Below are positions 34,612 through 44,028 of a stretch of DNA of 64,000 nucleotides, one piece after another. Origin of the DNA: Dactylonectria macrodidyma (Eukaryota; Ascomycota; Sordariomycetes; Hypocreales; Nectriaceae); contig JAGMUV010000016.1 of assembly GCA_020744425.1 (NCBI GenBank), forward strand, positions 186,001 to 250,000. Direction: 5' to 3'. How positions within the stretch are numbered: the first letter of the stretch is position 1; the number at the start of each line of letters is the position of its first letter. The notes below the pieces were generated by a model that was given only the letters and a program-made list of their open reading frames with translations, had not been told where the DNA came from and made no database searches. The position numbers and the translations under genes are program-made.

Positions 34612-34845
34612 GGCCTCCAAGAAGTTGCAGAAGAGCACCGGGACATCGCAATAGAGCAGCTCTAAGCCCAGAAAGACCTAGCCAAGGAGAGACCGTCCAA
34701 AGAAGAACAAAAGCGCCACCAGCTATTCCACCTCACAACCGGCAGCAGGGACGCCACATACGAACGGTATAAAGATCGAGTGGAAGAAAGGGTTGAAGAC
34801 ATGTGCATGTTGTTCCTCAAGCATGCAAACTTCCAGACCGATTGA
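34612..34845 (+). pseudogene. NACHT-NLR linker relic
   Basis: The frame reads GLQEVAEEHRDIAIEQL, a stop, then AQKDLAKERPSKEEQKRHQL, FHLTTGSRDATYERYKDRVE and CMLFLKHANFQTD, then a stop. In fungal NLRs the block (YE-x-YK-x-RVE-x-RVE ... FLKHxxFQxW) sits immediately before the NACHT P-loop. No P-loop follows. It is a relic of a second NLR on the plus strand, between the HeLo NLR and the SesA gene. Confidence 0.6.
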
Positions 34846-35169
34846 ACCGAGAGTCTTAGTATTGATCCAAAATCCTGTACTGCACTAGTCACTCAGGGAT
34901 AAAGCTAAGCATATGAAAGTCTTATTTCACGCTGCTTTAAACTATCAGGGTAGAAGCACCCTTCTTACAGCGCACATCAACCGCCATCCGCCTACAAAGA
35001 TGCAAACATCAACTAAATACTAAATTGAAGAGGCCACTGTAATCGCTATAAAGAACATGAGAATAAGGCATAATGTAGAAATATTTCAAAATTCAGCGGT
35101 TGCTGCTGGTAGCCTAAAGCAGCATGAGCCTTTTGACGTAATGGGATTAGTCCATTCTTGGCAGTGACC

Positions 35170-35198
35170 GCTGCGGTACATGATTTTGGATCAAAACT
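35170..35198. repeat. Inverted copy of a ~25-bp stretch at 34862-34886
   Basis: The sequence gcggtacatgattttggatc is an inverted, slightly diverged copy of gatccaaaatcctgtactgc at about 34866. A neighbouring 18-bp direct duplication (ggttgccagttacggtat) lies at 35226-35260. Confidence 0.6.
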
Positions 35199-35444
35199 TC
35201 TCCTACCTCCATATGTCAGCTCGGTATGGTTGCCAGTTACGGTATGGTTGCCAGTTACGGATATTTCGGCCGACGGGGAAGGGGGAAGTTCAATAAGTTC
35301 AGCAGACTGCACGGCGCCCAAGAAGCCTCGACAATGTCTTCACAAGCGCATCTCGCAGCACATGCTATTCTGCCGCTCTAGACCGCCTCTGGGCCGCAAT
35401 AGTCCCAAAGTTCGACAAGTAGGATACACTCCTGGTCCTCAATT

Positions 35445-35700
35445 AATTACAACGGGGTACCGGCACCCTTATCCTCATCAAGCCTATATCCATCTGATTC
35501 ATCTGGCACACTCTCGCCGCCAATCTCACCCTTCGAATCGACATCAACCTTTCGGTAGCGAGCAGAAGCTTGATGATAGCGTCGTACCCGTTCCCTGCTA
35601 CCCACGAAAGAGGCATCCGACCGTTCCTTTGTCCAGTTGGCCGTACATCTCTGATTTCCAGACGGAAAAGTCCTGGCACAGACCAATTAACATCCCAGGT
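35445..35700 (-). pseudogene. Ankyrin-repeat relic of an NLR
   Basis: One frame reads NGRMPLSWVAGNGYDAIIKL then LLATER. A +1 shift gives KVDVDSKGEIGG ... GAGTPL. Together they resemble consecutive ankyrin units of NACHT-ANK proteins (GRTPLSWAAGNGYDAIVKLLL...). No start or neighbouring domains survive. The orientation is opposite to the relic at 34612. Confidence 0.5.
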
Positions 35701-35741
35701 CTTTGTCATCCGAGATTCTCGGTCCGGCGCGCGTTTTTAGT

Positions 35742-36368
35742 ATGTCGGGATTCGAGATCATCGGCTTGATCTCGGGCATTCTGACAATCCTTGACACGGT
35801 CTCGAAACTCTACAGTGTGGTCGAAAATGCCGAAAGCCTCCCGCTGGCATTTCGCGAGATAGCCCGACGGCTTCCGCTCGTCCAAGACACCCTCAGGTCC
35901 GCTGAGGGATATATAAAGCAGAACGACGCAGATGGGATGGCTTGCGCGGCGATCAAACCTATTGTTGAAAGCTGCAAAGGAAAGGCAGAACGCCTGAGGG
36001 ATGTCCTGCAAGAAATGGCCCCCGGTGCCAACGATTCGAGGCTCCAGCGGTACCGGCTGGCTATCCGCACGCTCGGCAAGAGCCATCGGGTCGAGGAACT
36101 GATGAAGGGCATGTTGGAGGACGCGCATCTATTAGCAGGGAACAGGGCCGTCAAAGCAGCGACCGAGGCGCAAGTCGGCGAATTGCTGAGGGCGATGCGT
36201 GAGTTGTCGGAAGCGCCACCATCGGTGCCCGATGCTGGCAGATCGCCGACTTTTGCCCACTACGGGACGGGCCACCAGTTTAATAATGCAGGCAGTGGTA
36301 CTCAGAGCATAAATACTAGCGATGGGAAGCAGTTCGTCGCGTGTACGATGACCTTTGGGCAGTCTTAG
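35742..36368 (+). CDS. Stand-alone SesA-domain protein with sigma-like amyloid tail
   Basis: A single-exon gene of 208 residues; the ATG of MSGFEIIGLISGI is chosen because SesA domains begin this way. Residues 1-150 match the SesA-type N-terminal domain of fungal NLRs and effectors: ISGILTILDTVSKLYSVVE, LPLAFREIARRLPLVQDTL, then IVESCKGKAERLRDVLQEM and a helical remainder. The C-terminal 40 residues contain GTGHQFNNAGSGTQSINTS then DGKQF. This Gly/Asn/Gln-rich pattern resembles the sigma prion-forming motif that lets an NLR template its effector in filamentous fungi. No NACHT or catalytic domain is present. It lies 1.7 kb from, and divergent to, the HeLo NLR, with NLR debris between. The likely role is a cell-death effector or adaptor; a receptor with a matching sigma motif is not visible in this window. 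Confidence 0.7.
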   Translation: MSGFEIIGLISGILTILDTVSKLYSVVENAESLPLAFREIARRLPLVQDTLRSAEGYIKQNDADGMACAAIKPIVESCKGKAERLRDVLQEMAPGANDSRLQRYRLAIRTLGKSHRVEELMKGMLEDAHLLAGNRAVKAATEAQVGELLRAMRELSEAPPSVPDAGRSPTFAHYGTGHQFNNAGSGTQSINTSDGKQFVACTMTFGQS

Positions 36369-36475
36369 GCTGGAGCCAGGCCGGGTCAAATAAGCCCAGT
36401 GGCGGGCCAACATGGATGGTGACGTCGTCCGCAAGATGGTAGCCACAACGAAAGAAGGTCAAGGCAATTACCGGT

Positions 36476-36751
36476 AGCGACCTTGACTTATTCCAGACGC
36501 GGCCAATTTACCCCCAAGATCTCGACATTGCAAACCCTCTTGAATGGTGGAACCGACATCAATTGGAATATCCAGTCTTGTATCGAATGGCGCTAGATCT
36601 GTTCTCAATTCCTGGCATGAGTGCTGAATGTGAGGGGGTGTTTAGCCAGACAAAGAAGATGATCACCGACGAGCGCAATCGGCTAGCACCTGAGGTAGTC
36701 GAGGCAGATCAACTCCAAAAGCACTGGCTAATGAGAGGGCTGGTAGTATAG
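36476..36751 (+). pseudogene. hAT transposase C-terminal fragment
   Basis: The frame reads through NPLEWWNRHQLEYPVLYRMA, LDLFSIPGMSAECEGVFSQT and KKMITDERNRLAPEVVEADQ to a natural stop. This is the hAT dimerisation domain alone. The remainder of the transposase is missing. The element's 3' terminal sequence follows at 36856-36987. Confidence 0.85.
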
Positions 36752-36855
36752 TAATTAATGCTTGCGTACGAAGAGCAAAAGGGTATCAGTGTGTATGGTG
36801 CCATTTAGTGAACCCCTTTCAGCAGCACGGTAAAAAACCTCGGGATCACTGGATC

Positions 36856-36987
36856 AGACTGTCAGACCTAGACCGACCGGGCCGCTGAAGCCAGACAGAC
36901 CTAGACCGACAGACCGGGAGCCTCGACAAACCCAGACCGACAGACCGAAGGGGCCGGTCTGGGTCGGTCGGTCTGTTAGCCACACTG
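36856..36987. repeat. hAT right end: CAGACCG subterminal repeats and terminus
   Basis: At least eight cagaccg/cggtctg units in both orientations are followed by tgttagccacactg, which read inward is CAGTGTGGCTAACA. It matches the remnant at 14896 and the terminus at 37259. Confidence 0.75.
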
Positions 36988-37077
36988 GTTTTTCATGGGT
37001 GCCCTGGGTCGGTTGATGGGTGGGTCCAAGTCGATTTCGTCCCACGAGTCCCACGTGGCACTCGTGCTCTTGACTTA

Positions 37078-37259
37078 ACCTAGAGTTTGTGTGGTTTCGT
37101 AAAATGTCCAATGATGAGCGTCAAGTACTTGACAGCTTGACACTCATTGAACTTGATTGATTGAATGGTAGCTTCAAACTCGACTTGAGAACTTGACTTG
37201 ACGAGCGGTCGCGCTTGATTGAGACTTGTCAAGTTTGAACCTGATTGTTAGCCACACTG
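37078..37259. repeat. Second hAT-type end with CTTGAC subterminal repeats
   Basis: Repeated cttgac/gtcaag/cttgat words lead to gattgttagccacactg at 37259. It has the same terminus as at 36987 but a different subterminal repeat type, indicating a related but distinct hAT family. Confidence 0.6.
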
Positions 37260-37407
37260 GAATCGTTATCGGAGCGAAGCCGGCAATGGCCGGTGTGTTC
37301 AAAAAGGCCTTTCGTTCCTCAAGGCAAAACCCTTTTCTTCGTTCCTCAGAAAGGCACTCCAAGAGAATCGACAAGGCATTGCCGGGTAGGCACACACGGG
37401 GCCTATA

Positions 37408-37585
37408 CTATCCCCTTAGCTGGCAGATGGTGCGATTTTTTGTACAGTACATGCCAAGACTTTGATTGACCAATAAAATTTGGTTATGGTTTGATGTATT
37501 TGTAGAGGAGCGATTCTTATTGGTCAATCAAAGTCTCGGCATGTACTGTACAAAAAATCGCACCATCTGCCAGCTAAGGGGATAG
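37408..37585. mobile_element. 178-bp fold-back element (69-bp arms)
   Basis: Arms 37408-37476 and 37517-37585 are reverse complements with one mismatch, starting ctatccccttagctgg. They enclose a 40-bp AT-rich loop. No clear target duplication was found. Confidence 0.85.
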
Positions 37586-37835
37586 ACTGACGAGGTGTGA
37601 ATCAGACGTGCTCTCGCAACTTCGCCAGTGATGGCAAGGATTAATGGCTACCCACCCGCTGATCCCAGTGCTCAAAACTGACCCTGGTAGCCCTGGGTTA
37701 GGTGCCCGGCTGATGAGCCCGTCGGCGAGTCCAGCAGGTGCCAGGGTGATGTTCTCTTCTCTGATGTGGTGAGCTGAGTTGGGCTGGGAGGGGTTGGATG
37801 GAAATCATCCGGAATGGCTCGGAACAGTCAAATGG

Positions 37836-38265
37836 CAAGGATTAATGCGCTAAGCAAGGGTTAAGAGACGCTGTCTCTTGACTAAGATCTGAATAGGAAA
37901 TGGTGCTCTAAGTCCCCTGCCAGGCGCGTCACAACAAGAACCTCGTCAGAATCGCATCCGTGACTTGAACAAGCACGATGGAGATCCAGCATCACGTCCG
38001 AAGCAAAAGCAAGCCCAATGGAGGTCCAGTACCGCGACACCCTTCCCAATGGCGTCCGCTCTGCCTTCGACAAGGCCATAGACAGCCAAAAAAGCGAAAG
38101 GTTTCCAAGGAGGATGAATCTCAGTTGGAATAGCAGAAACGGCCTACCCAAGAATGTATATTAGTGGATCTCTGCTCGATGTACTCGTAAAGACCGAGTT
38201 ATTCCTATTCAGATCTTAGTCCAGAGACAGCGTCTCTTAACCCTTGATTAGTGCATTAATCCCTG
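37836..38265. mobile_element. 430-bp MITE-like element with ~63-bp TIRs
   Basis: The ends 37836-37898 and 38203-38265 are inverted copies with a few mismatches, starting caRggattaatgc. A further copy of the terminal word (ggcaaggattaatg) lies at 37634. No matching 8-bp flanks were found. The interior has no recognisable gene. Confidence 0.75.
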
Positions 38266-38562
38266 TCGTTTGTCTGTCCCGACCTCACTGTCCCGAGCCA
38301 TTTCGGAAAACATCCGATCCTTCCGTGTTTGTTTGTTGGACCAACCCCCCTGCGGAGCATCTGGTGAGATATGAGACAACAACGCGATCCAGGTCAGACG
38401 TGATTGGCCCCCGCTCGAGATGGACAGCAATGGGGCTCAGGTATTAAAAGCTGGTCGCCTCGTTATCTTCGGATTAGGAAAATCTTGGCTCGAATGTTTT
38501 CTCGAACCTACGACCCCGCTCAATCGACGAAGGAACCGAACATACGTCTCTGAAGACAATCT

Positions 38563-40206
38563 ATGCTCGACGAGATGGCAACAGCTGGTGGAGATCTTAT
38601 CGTGGCTCCGGACGATGATGTTCAACCCCCTCTGCCAACAACAATACATGAGCATGAGCTAGCTAACCTTGAGTCTAGATTGCTGACGATCGGGACTCCG
38701 CACTTGGGGATGTATGGATGGCCTCTTGCTCGCCGTCCTGCTTGAAGAGACCAAAATCACTGATACAAGCCATGATAATAGGACACGACGTCGTCGACTG
38801 AAAGCATGAGAAGTTCTATTCTCGACTACCGACACGAGAACGGTAGAACATATCATCGATACAAGGATGGAAGTCGGTTGCCGATGGTTCCTCTGGCACC
38901 GTAGAGATCTCACACTAATGCCTGCCAACTACAGAATACAACTTTCCAAACGACGACAAAGAGAACGAGAGGCTAGGTATACTAACGCATCTCACCCGCT
39001 ATTGGAATTTCTATGCTCATCCCGTTTAGACCTAGAGCACCATTTATGCCTCGCAACTCTCGACAACAAGCTTGGTCTTTCGCCCCCAAACCTCCCTGAT
39101 TCCAAGGTCAAACGGGTTCTCGACTTGGGCACTGGCACAGGCATCTGGGCAATTGATTTTGGTGACGAGCATCCAGATGCTGAGGTACGAAAGGAATTGT
39201 CTCAGAGCTCAAGCCTTGTAATTGATACATACAACCTAGATTATCGGTGTCGATCTATCTCCCATTCAGCCGGACTTGTAAACATAATTTACCGTTTGTG
39301 TTCGTCACGGTAACTAACAGATATCTAGCATTCCCCCAAATGTCCGGTTCCTCATTGACGACATTGATGAGGATTGGGATTACTCTGAGCCGTTTGACTA
39401 CATTCACAGCAGAATGATGAACTTTAGCGTTCAGAACTGGACTGATTATCTGAGGAAAATCTTCCAGTAAGCTCCATTTCAGGCCCCGTATTCCCAATGT
39501 GTCAGCCCTAACTCGACTAGGAATCTCGCCCCGGGCGGCTACGTTGAGCTGCTGGAGGTTGATGGTTTCTTGATGTCCGATGATGGTACTCTTACTGAAG
39601 ACCATGCCCTTTGGAAATGGTGCAAACTTCTACGAGAAGCAGCAGGCAAATTAGGGCGACCTTACGAACAAACCGACAAGTTCAAGAACATCATGGCCGA
39701 AGTCGGGTTCACCGACGTGGTGGAAGCCCGTTTCAAGTGGCCGACAAACCGCTGGCCATACTTGGGCATTGTAGAGTAGAGTGGAGCTCTACCCCACCTG
39801 GGTAGAGTGGGTAGAGTGGTGGGTAGAGTGGGTAGAGTGGTGGAAAGAGTAGTGGGTAGAGTAGTGGGTAGAGCTCCCTCTACTCTACAATGCCCAAGTA
39901 TGCCGGCGCTGGCCCAAGGACAAGAAATACAAAGCGCTCGGGACGTGGAATAATGAGAACACAAGCCTTTTTCTTGAGTCAGCCACTTTGGCGCCGTTCA
40001 CGAGGGGCCTTGGATGGTCTAAGGAAGAGGTTCATGTTTTTCTGGTTGACGTGAGGAAGGACTTGAACGACCCGAAGATTCATGCCTACTCACCAATGTA
40101 TAGCCCTAACCCTAAGCCTTTGGCCTCGATCTTCATGTGCTAATGCATCAATAGTTGCTCAGTTTATGGAAGGAAGCCCGAAGCCTCAGGAAATGTATGC
40201 GAGTAG
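38563..40206 (+). pseudogene. LaeA-like SAM methyltransferase gene, nine exons, broken by a MITE
   Basis: A class I SAM-dependent methyltransferase of the LaeA-like fungal group. Exons: 38563-38619, 38679-38711, 38782-38872, 38935-38976, 39030-39184, 39240-39277, 39329-39466, 39521-40097 and 40155-40206. Every junction is in frame. Without the inserted element the gene encodes 341 residues, a normal length. Landmarks: SSILDYRHENGRTYHRYKDG, YNFPNDDKENERL, motif I RVLDLGTGTGIWAIDFG, GVDLSPIQPD, PPNVRFLIDDIDEDW, APGGYVELLEVDGF, RWPKDKKYKALG and the end VYGRKPEASGNVCE. The 149-bp insertion (39758-39906) plus its 8-bp target duplication add 157 nt. The frame therefore shifts after NRW and stops at 39779, removing the C-terminal quarter. 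No other lesion was seen, so inactivation is recent. Confidence 0.85.
39758..39906. mobile_element. 149-bp MITE inside the methyltransferase gene, TSD cgctggcc
   Basis: The ends are inverted repeats (atacttgggcattgtagag read inward; the right end has five extra bases, gccgg, outside the match). The interior is a (gt)gggtaga-type minisatellite. cgctggcc flanks the element at 39750-39757 and 39907-39914. The 8-bp duplication suggests a hAT-related MITE. Confidence 0.85.
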
Positions 40207-40957
40207 TGTAGTGCTTGCAGAATTCTAGAAATGTGCTGATGTCTTCAGTCCTCGGATGGATGTGACGCATGGCCAGCCACCATCAACCAGTGCTGATTTC
40301 AATTCAAGTAAGTCAAGTTCGGGGTAGTAACTTGATTACTTGAAATCAAATCGTCCATGAACTTACTTAACTTGAATTGAATTGATATGATAAGCGAGCG
40401 ACGCAGACAAGCGAGCGATACACTTTTCCCAACCTTCAACATAAGAACTTTAATAAAACCTCAACAAAGCATCTGATCAATTAAATTCAATCGCTATCAC
40501 CTTCCCCAGACATCACAACAAAGATCTGACATGCTCTTGTGTTATGCCCCGTCTTGCCGCATGTTCCGCGATCATATTGCAATAAAAAGCGTGTTTTTTA
40601 TTCGGAATAAAAAGCTGCTTCATTATAGTTAGTCTCTTTGAACAAAGTGTAGAGGTCAGAGATCTAGGACTTTTGAGTCCTACAAAGTCCTACCATCTAG
40701 GACTCGGCCCTATAAGGACTACTGGAGCACCTGCAGCCAGCTGGTAATTGCTTATCTTCTCAACATTGCTTAATTCGTTGTTGTTAACAGTCGCGAAAAT
40801 ACTGCACACGAGATATCATTGTCGGCGAATTGCAAGGTTGGCGACATCGGGAGGCATTGTGGCTAGTATGTGGCTGAATGTGGGGGGGTGCGTACGAATT
40901 GAGAGTTGGGTGCGTATCAATAGAGTCTGTGTTCATTAATACTCCCATGTTCACGAC
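40207..40957. other. Intergenic, AT-rich; no gene seen
   Basis: It contains short aacttg/caagtt direct and inverted repeats near 40300-40390, similar in style to hAT subterminal arrays. No coding signal was found. Confidence 0.5.
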
Positions 40958-40965
40958 TGCAGCTC

Positions 40966-43900
40966 CATACATGGGCAACCTGTATAACATGTTAAGAAAT
41001 CCCTTAACATGTTAAAAGAACAAGATAAGAAAAAATACGGATTACAGGATAACAGGATAAGATAACAGGATACCGGTAACAGGATAAGGAACACGATAGT
41101 GGGCCAATGAGGCGATGAAATCAAACAATTTATTAACGACTCTGTTCTATATCAATCAATATCCTCCCTGTCTTCTAAATCGTCATCTGAATCAGTAAGA
41201 TCATCTTTTAATGCGGAAAACATCATCGGTAACCCAAATCCACCGCGGGATGTAGGTAAGATATGACCTTCGCGCAACCAGCTCCCTATACACTCTACCC
41301 TCTCAATGTTTGCACATTTAATCCGCAGCCTATCCCATGAGCATGTCCTGCGCGCCCCAGAGAAGGCTCTCTCTGGCTCGGACGACTCTGGTGAGATGGA
41401 GAGTATCGCGATGGCCATGCGGCTAAGTCGTGGATATCTTCTCCGCTGCTCAGATGCGCACCACCATTTGAAGCGGCGTAGAATCGATCTCTATCGGTTG
41501 AGCAGTAATAAAGGTCATGAAATCATCCTCATAACGCAATCCGGCGGTCTTTACCTTCATATTCCTTGCCAACTGAGCTAGTTTATTAGTCTCATGCTCC
41601 ACAAAGTCCGGGACAGCGCTCGGAGCGGCCGGAGGCTTCGTAGGGAGCTCCATATTGTATTCTTCCTCCCAAATCGCTTGTGCTCCGCCAATTGCGTTGT
41701 CGTACCACTCATCCGGCCAGTTCTGCTTGATGTAGGCGTCTCGTTTCGAAGGGTCGAGAAGGAGAGCGGCGGAATAAACGGGAACGTCCTCGGTCATGGC
41801 GTAGTATTTATTCATAATGAACCAGCCCATATCGATGGCATGTAGCATGCGTTCATCGCGTGTCTCGGGTGCGCTGTAGTGCCGCTATACTCGGATTAGC
41901 ATCTATCTTAGCTGTTGAGACCGGCGATGAGATGTCGTCGCTACCTATCTCGCAATGAAATGGCTCACCTTCTCGTTTTCATAATGAGAAAGAAGGCAGT
42001 CCATTAGAAATAATGACTGTGAAAGAGACGCTTTATTGCCCTCAGCGCACAATGTGGCCCCATCAAAGGTTTGGAGAAATAGGTACACTTTCTGAAGCAA
42101 ATCCCAATCAGCCGCTGTCAATCGATTGTCTCCGAGGATCCGCTCGTGTTCATGCATGAATTGAACGATATGCGCCTTCTTTTTGAAAAGCTTATCGAGG
42201 ACATGATACCATAAAGACCACCGCGTCTCATTATCGATCCCTAGTCGCAACCCGACTTCATCGTCCCACAGCTGGCTAGTAAGCGATGAGCAGCGTGTCC
42301 AAACAGCCAGACCGTGCAGTTTACGCAGCGCAGGTATGCCCTCAATGCCTAGATAGTCCTCATCAACGTCCGATCTCGAGAGACGCCTACGTCCTCTATG
42401 TCTTCTGGTGGTGAGGGCCCGAGAGAAGCGAATTAATAGGTCTTCACTAGTGGCTTCGGATGCGGCTTCAAGTGCGGCGATGAGGGCTTCATTCGATGAC
42501 GCGAGAAGGAAGGCTTGAAGGGAGAGATTGATGATGTGGCCGATGCAGCGGATGCGGCGTTTTTTGGGGTCATAGTTGATCTACCGCTCATCATTAGATT
42601 AGGCCATCAAAAACGGCCGCCAACTTACATCAAGATTCTCTTTCAATCGACGTGCTATGGACTCCAGACATGTGTCGTTTGACGTAGCGTTATCTCCGGT
42701 GTGATAGCCGAGTTTTGACATGATTCCGAAGGTCTCGAGGATACTCATAATGAGATCAGCTTGCCGCTCTCCAGAGTGATTGTCGCGACATTCCGGTAGT
42801 CCTAGAAGTGCCTTCTGCAGCTGATAATCCTGATCAACCCATTGAGCACAAACAGCTAGTAGAGCATGGCGATGTGGCGATGTCCAGAGATCGGTGGAGA
42901 TGTGAATAGGCGAAGACGCGATTGCTAGTTTGCCCTTGATCTGATCTCTATAGAATACGTGATTTTCCGCAATGTGACGCATGGCCTGACGTCTGGAGGT
43001 GATTAATTGATCACCGATGGTCGGATTGCATGCCAAAGCGAGATCCTTCAACTCGTTCCATTCAACAGCTGAAAAAGGAGCTCTCCGCCGTGTGAGCAGT
43101 CCTATAACAGCCTCATTATATGCCTGCCTGTTGAAAGCCTGCCGAAGACTATCAGGTGTAGGAATAGATGCAAACATGGCGGGTAATGGGCGTTGATTCG
43201 ATGATATCGGCGAAGGCGGCGGCGGCCGTCGAAGCTGTGCAGCATGGCGGTTTTTGATATGCTGTACAGCTGTTGCTCGATGCCCATGACTCCATTTAGG
43301 GCATAATCGGCACACATAAAGCACAGTGCCTTTGGTCTTTCGTTTGCGGCCGGCGGTAAGCGGTTTATTCTTATCTGGATACTGCCGATCCATAATGGAA
43401 AAGAAGTTGGAAGGCAATTGATCAGATGTTTGAGAATTAGAGTCGCCGATCGACGATATAATATCGCTTTCTGAAGCCATAATGATGGGTATGAGATGAA
43501 AACTATCTTAATACGAAAATTTTCCGGTATTTGCGATGTCTGGGGCCATAAAAAGCTGTCACATTCAGCGACGAATTGATTGTCATAGAAGCTCTTGGTT
43601 CTCTATCTAATGAATGGAAAATAGGTCGGTTTCTTATACCTAGGGTGAAGGGCCTCCGGGGCCGTTGTGTTGAAGAACTTGCTTTTTGGGAAAGATAGGT
43701 GACACCAACTTCTGACCGGAAGTTCGGACTTCCGACCTGCCAGTGAACAGCCTTTCTGAGCAGCTAAGGGACCTTCCTTCCGGTTTGATCAAATGTATGA
43801 CCTTTTAGCCCGTTAGATGTAGCAAAAGCAATGAAAAAAGCTTATTTCACTTATCCAGTTTATTCTGTTATTCCGTTATAACAGATTAGTGTGAGAGCCA

Positions 43901-43989
43901 TAACATGATAACAGAATAACAGAATAAAAATATATTAACAAGTTATACAGAACAAGCAACAGAATAACAGAACAAGTTGCCCATGTATG
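40966..43989 (-). mobile_element. Complete hAT element hAT-3 (3024 bp), TSD tgcagctc
   Basis: Both ends read inward as catacatgggcaac. Directly outside lie identical 8-bp sequences tgcagctc (40958-40965 and 43990-43997). Subterminal zones carry ataacaggata and aacagaataacag repeats. The single transposase gene is on the minus strand (41152-43480). The insertion lies 32 bp beyond the stop codon of the membrane-protein gene at 44029, leaving that gene's coding region intact. Confidence 0.95.
41152..43480 (-). pseudogene. hAT-3 transposase, three exons, single-base frameshift
   Basis: Minus-strand exons are 43480-42629, 42580-41969 and 41884-41152, with introns of 48 and 84 nt and consensus ends. 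A BED-like finger lies near residues 50-85 (YVCRLCPKWSHG ... HIKNRH). Core landmarks: HISTDLWTSPHRHALLAVCA, GYHTGDNATSNDTCLE, IRCIGHIINLSLQAF, GIDNETRWSLWYHVL. The third exon is 733 nt, one more than a multiple of three. Just after IEIDSTPLQ the run TTT at 41467-41469 has one extra base. Removing it restores WWCASEQRRRYPRLSRMAIA into the dimerisation block (SISPESSEPERAFSGARRT). That single lesion separates it from an intact gene. Confidence 0.9.
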
Positions 43990-44028
43990 TGCAGCTCTTG
44001 CCGATGGCCGTGACCTCAATCCCTTGCC

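Noticed and set aside
35158..35769. 203-codon plus-strand frame overlapping the SesA start
   Set aside because: It runs antisense to an ankyrin relic, contains a direct duplication and has no domain; the SesA gene start at 35742 is in another frame.
40101..40117. Telomere-like word ccctaaccctaa
   Set aside because: Only two units, and it lies inside the last intron of the methyltransferase gene.
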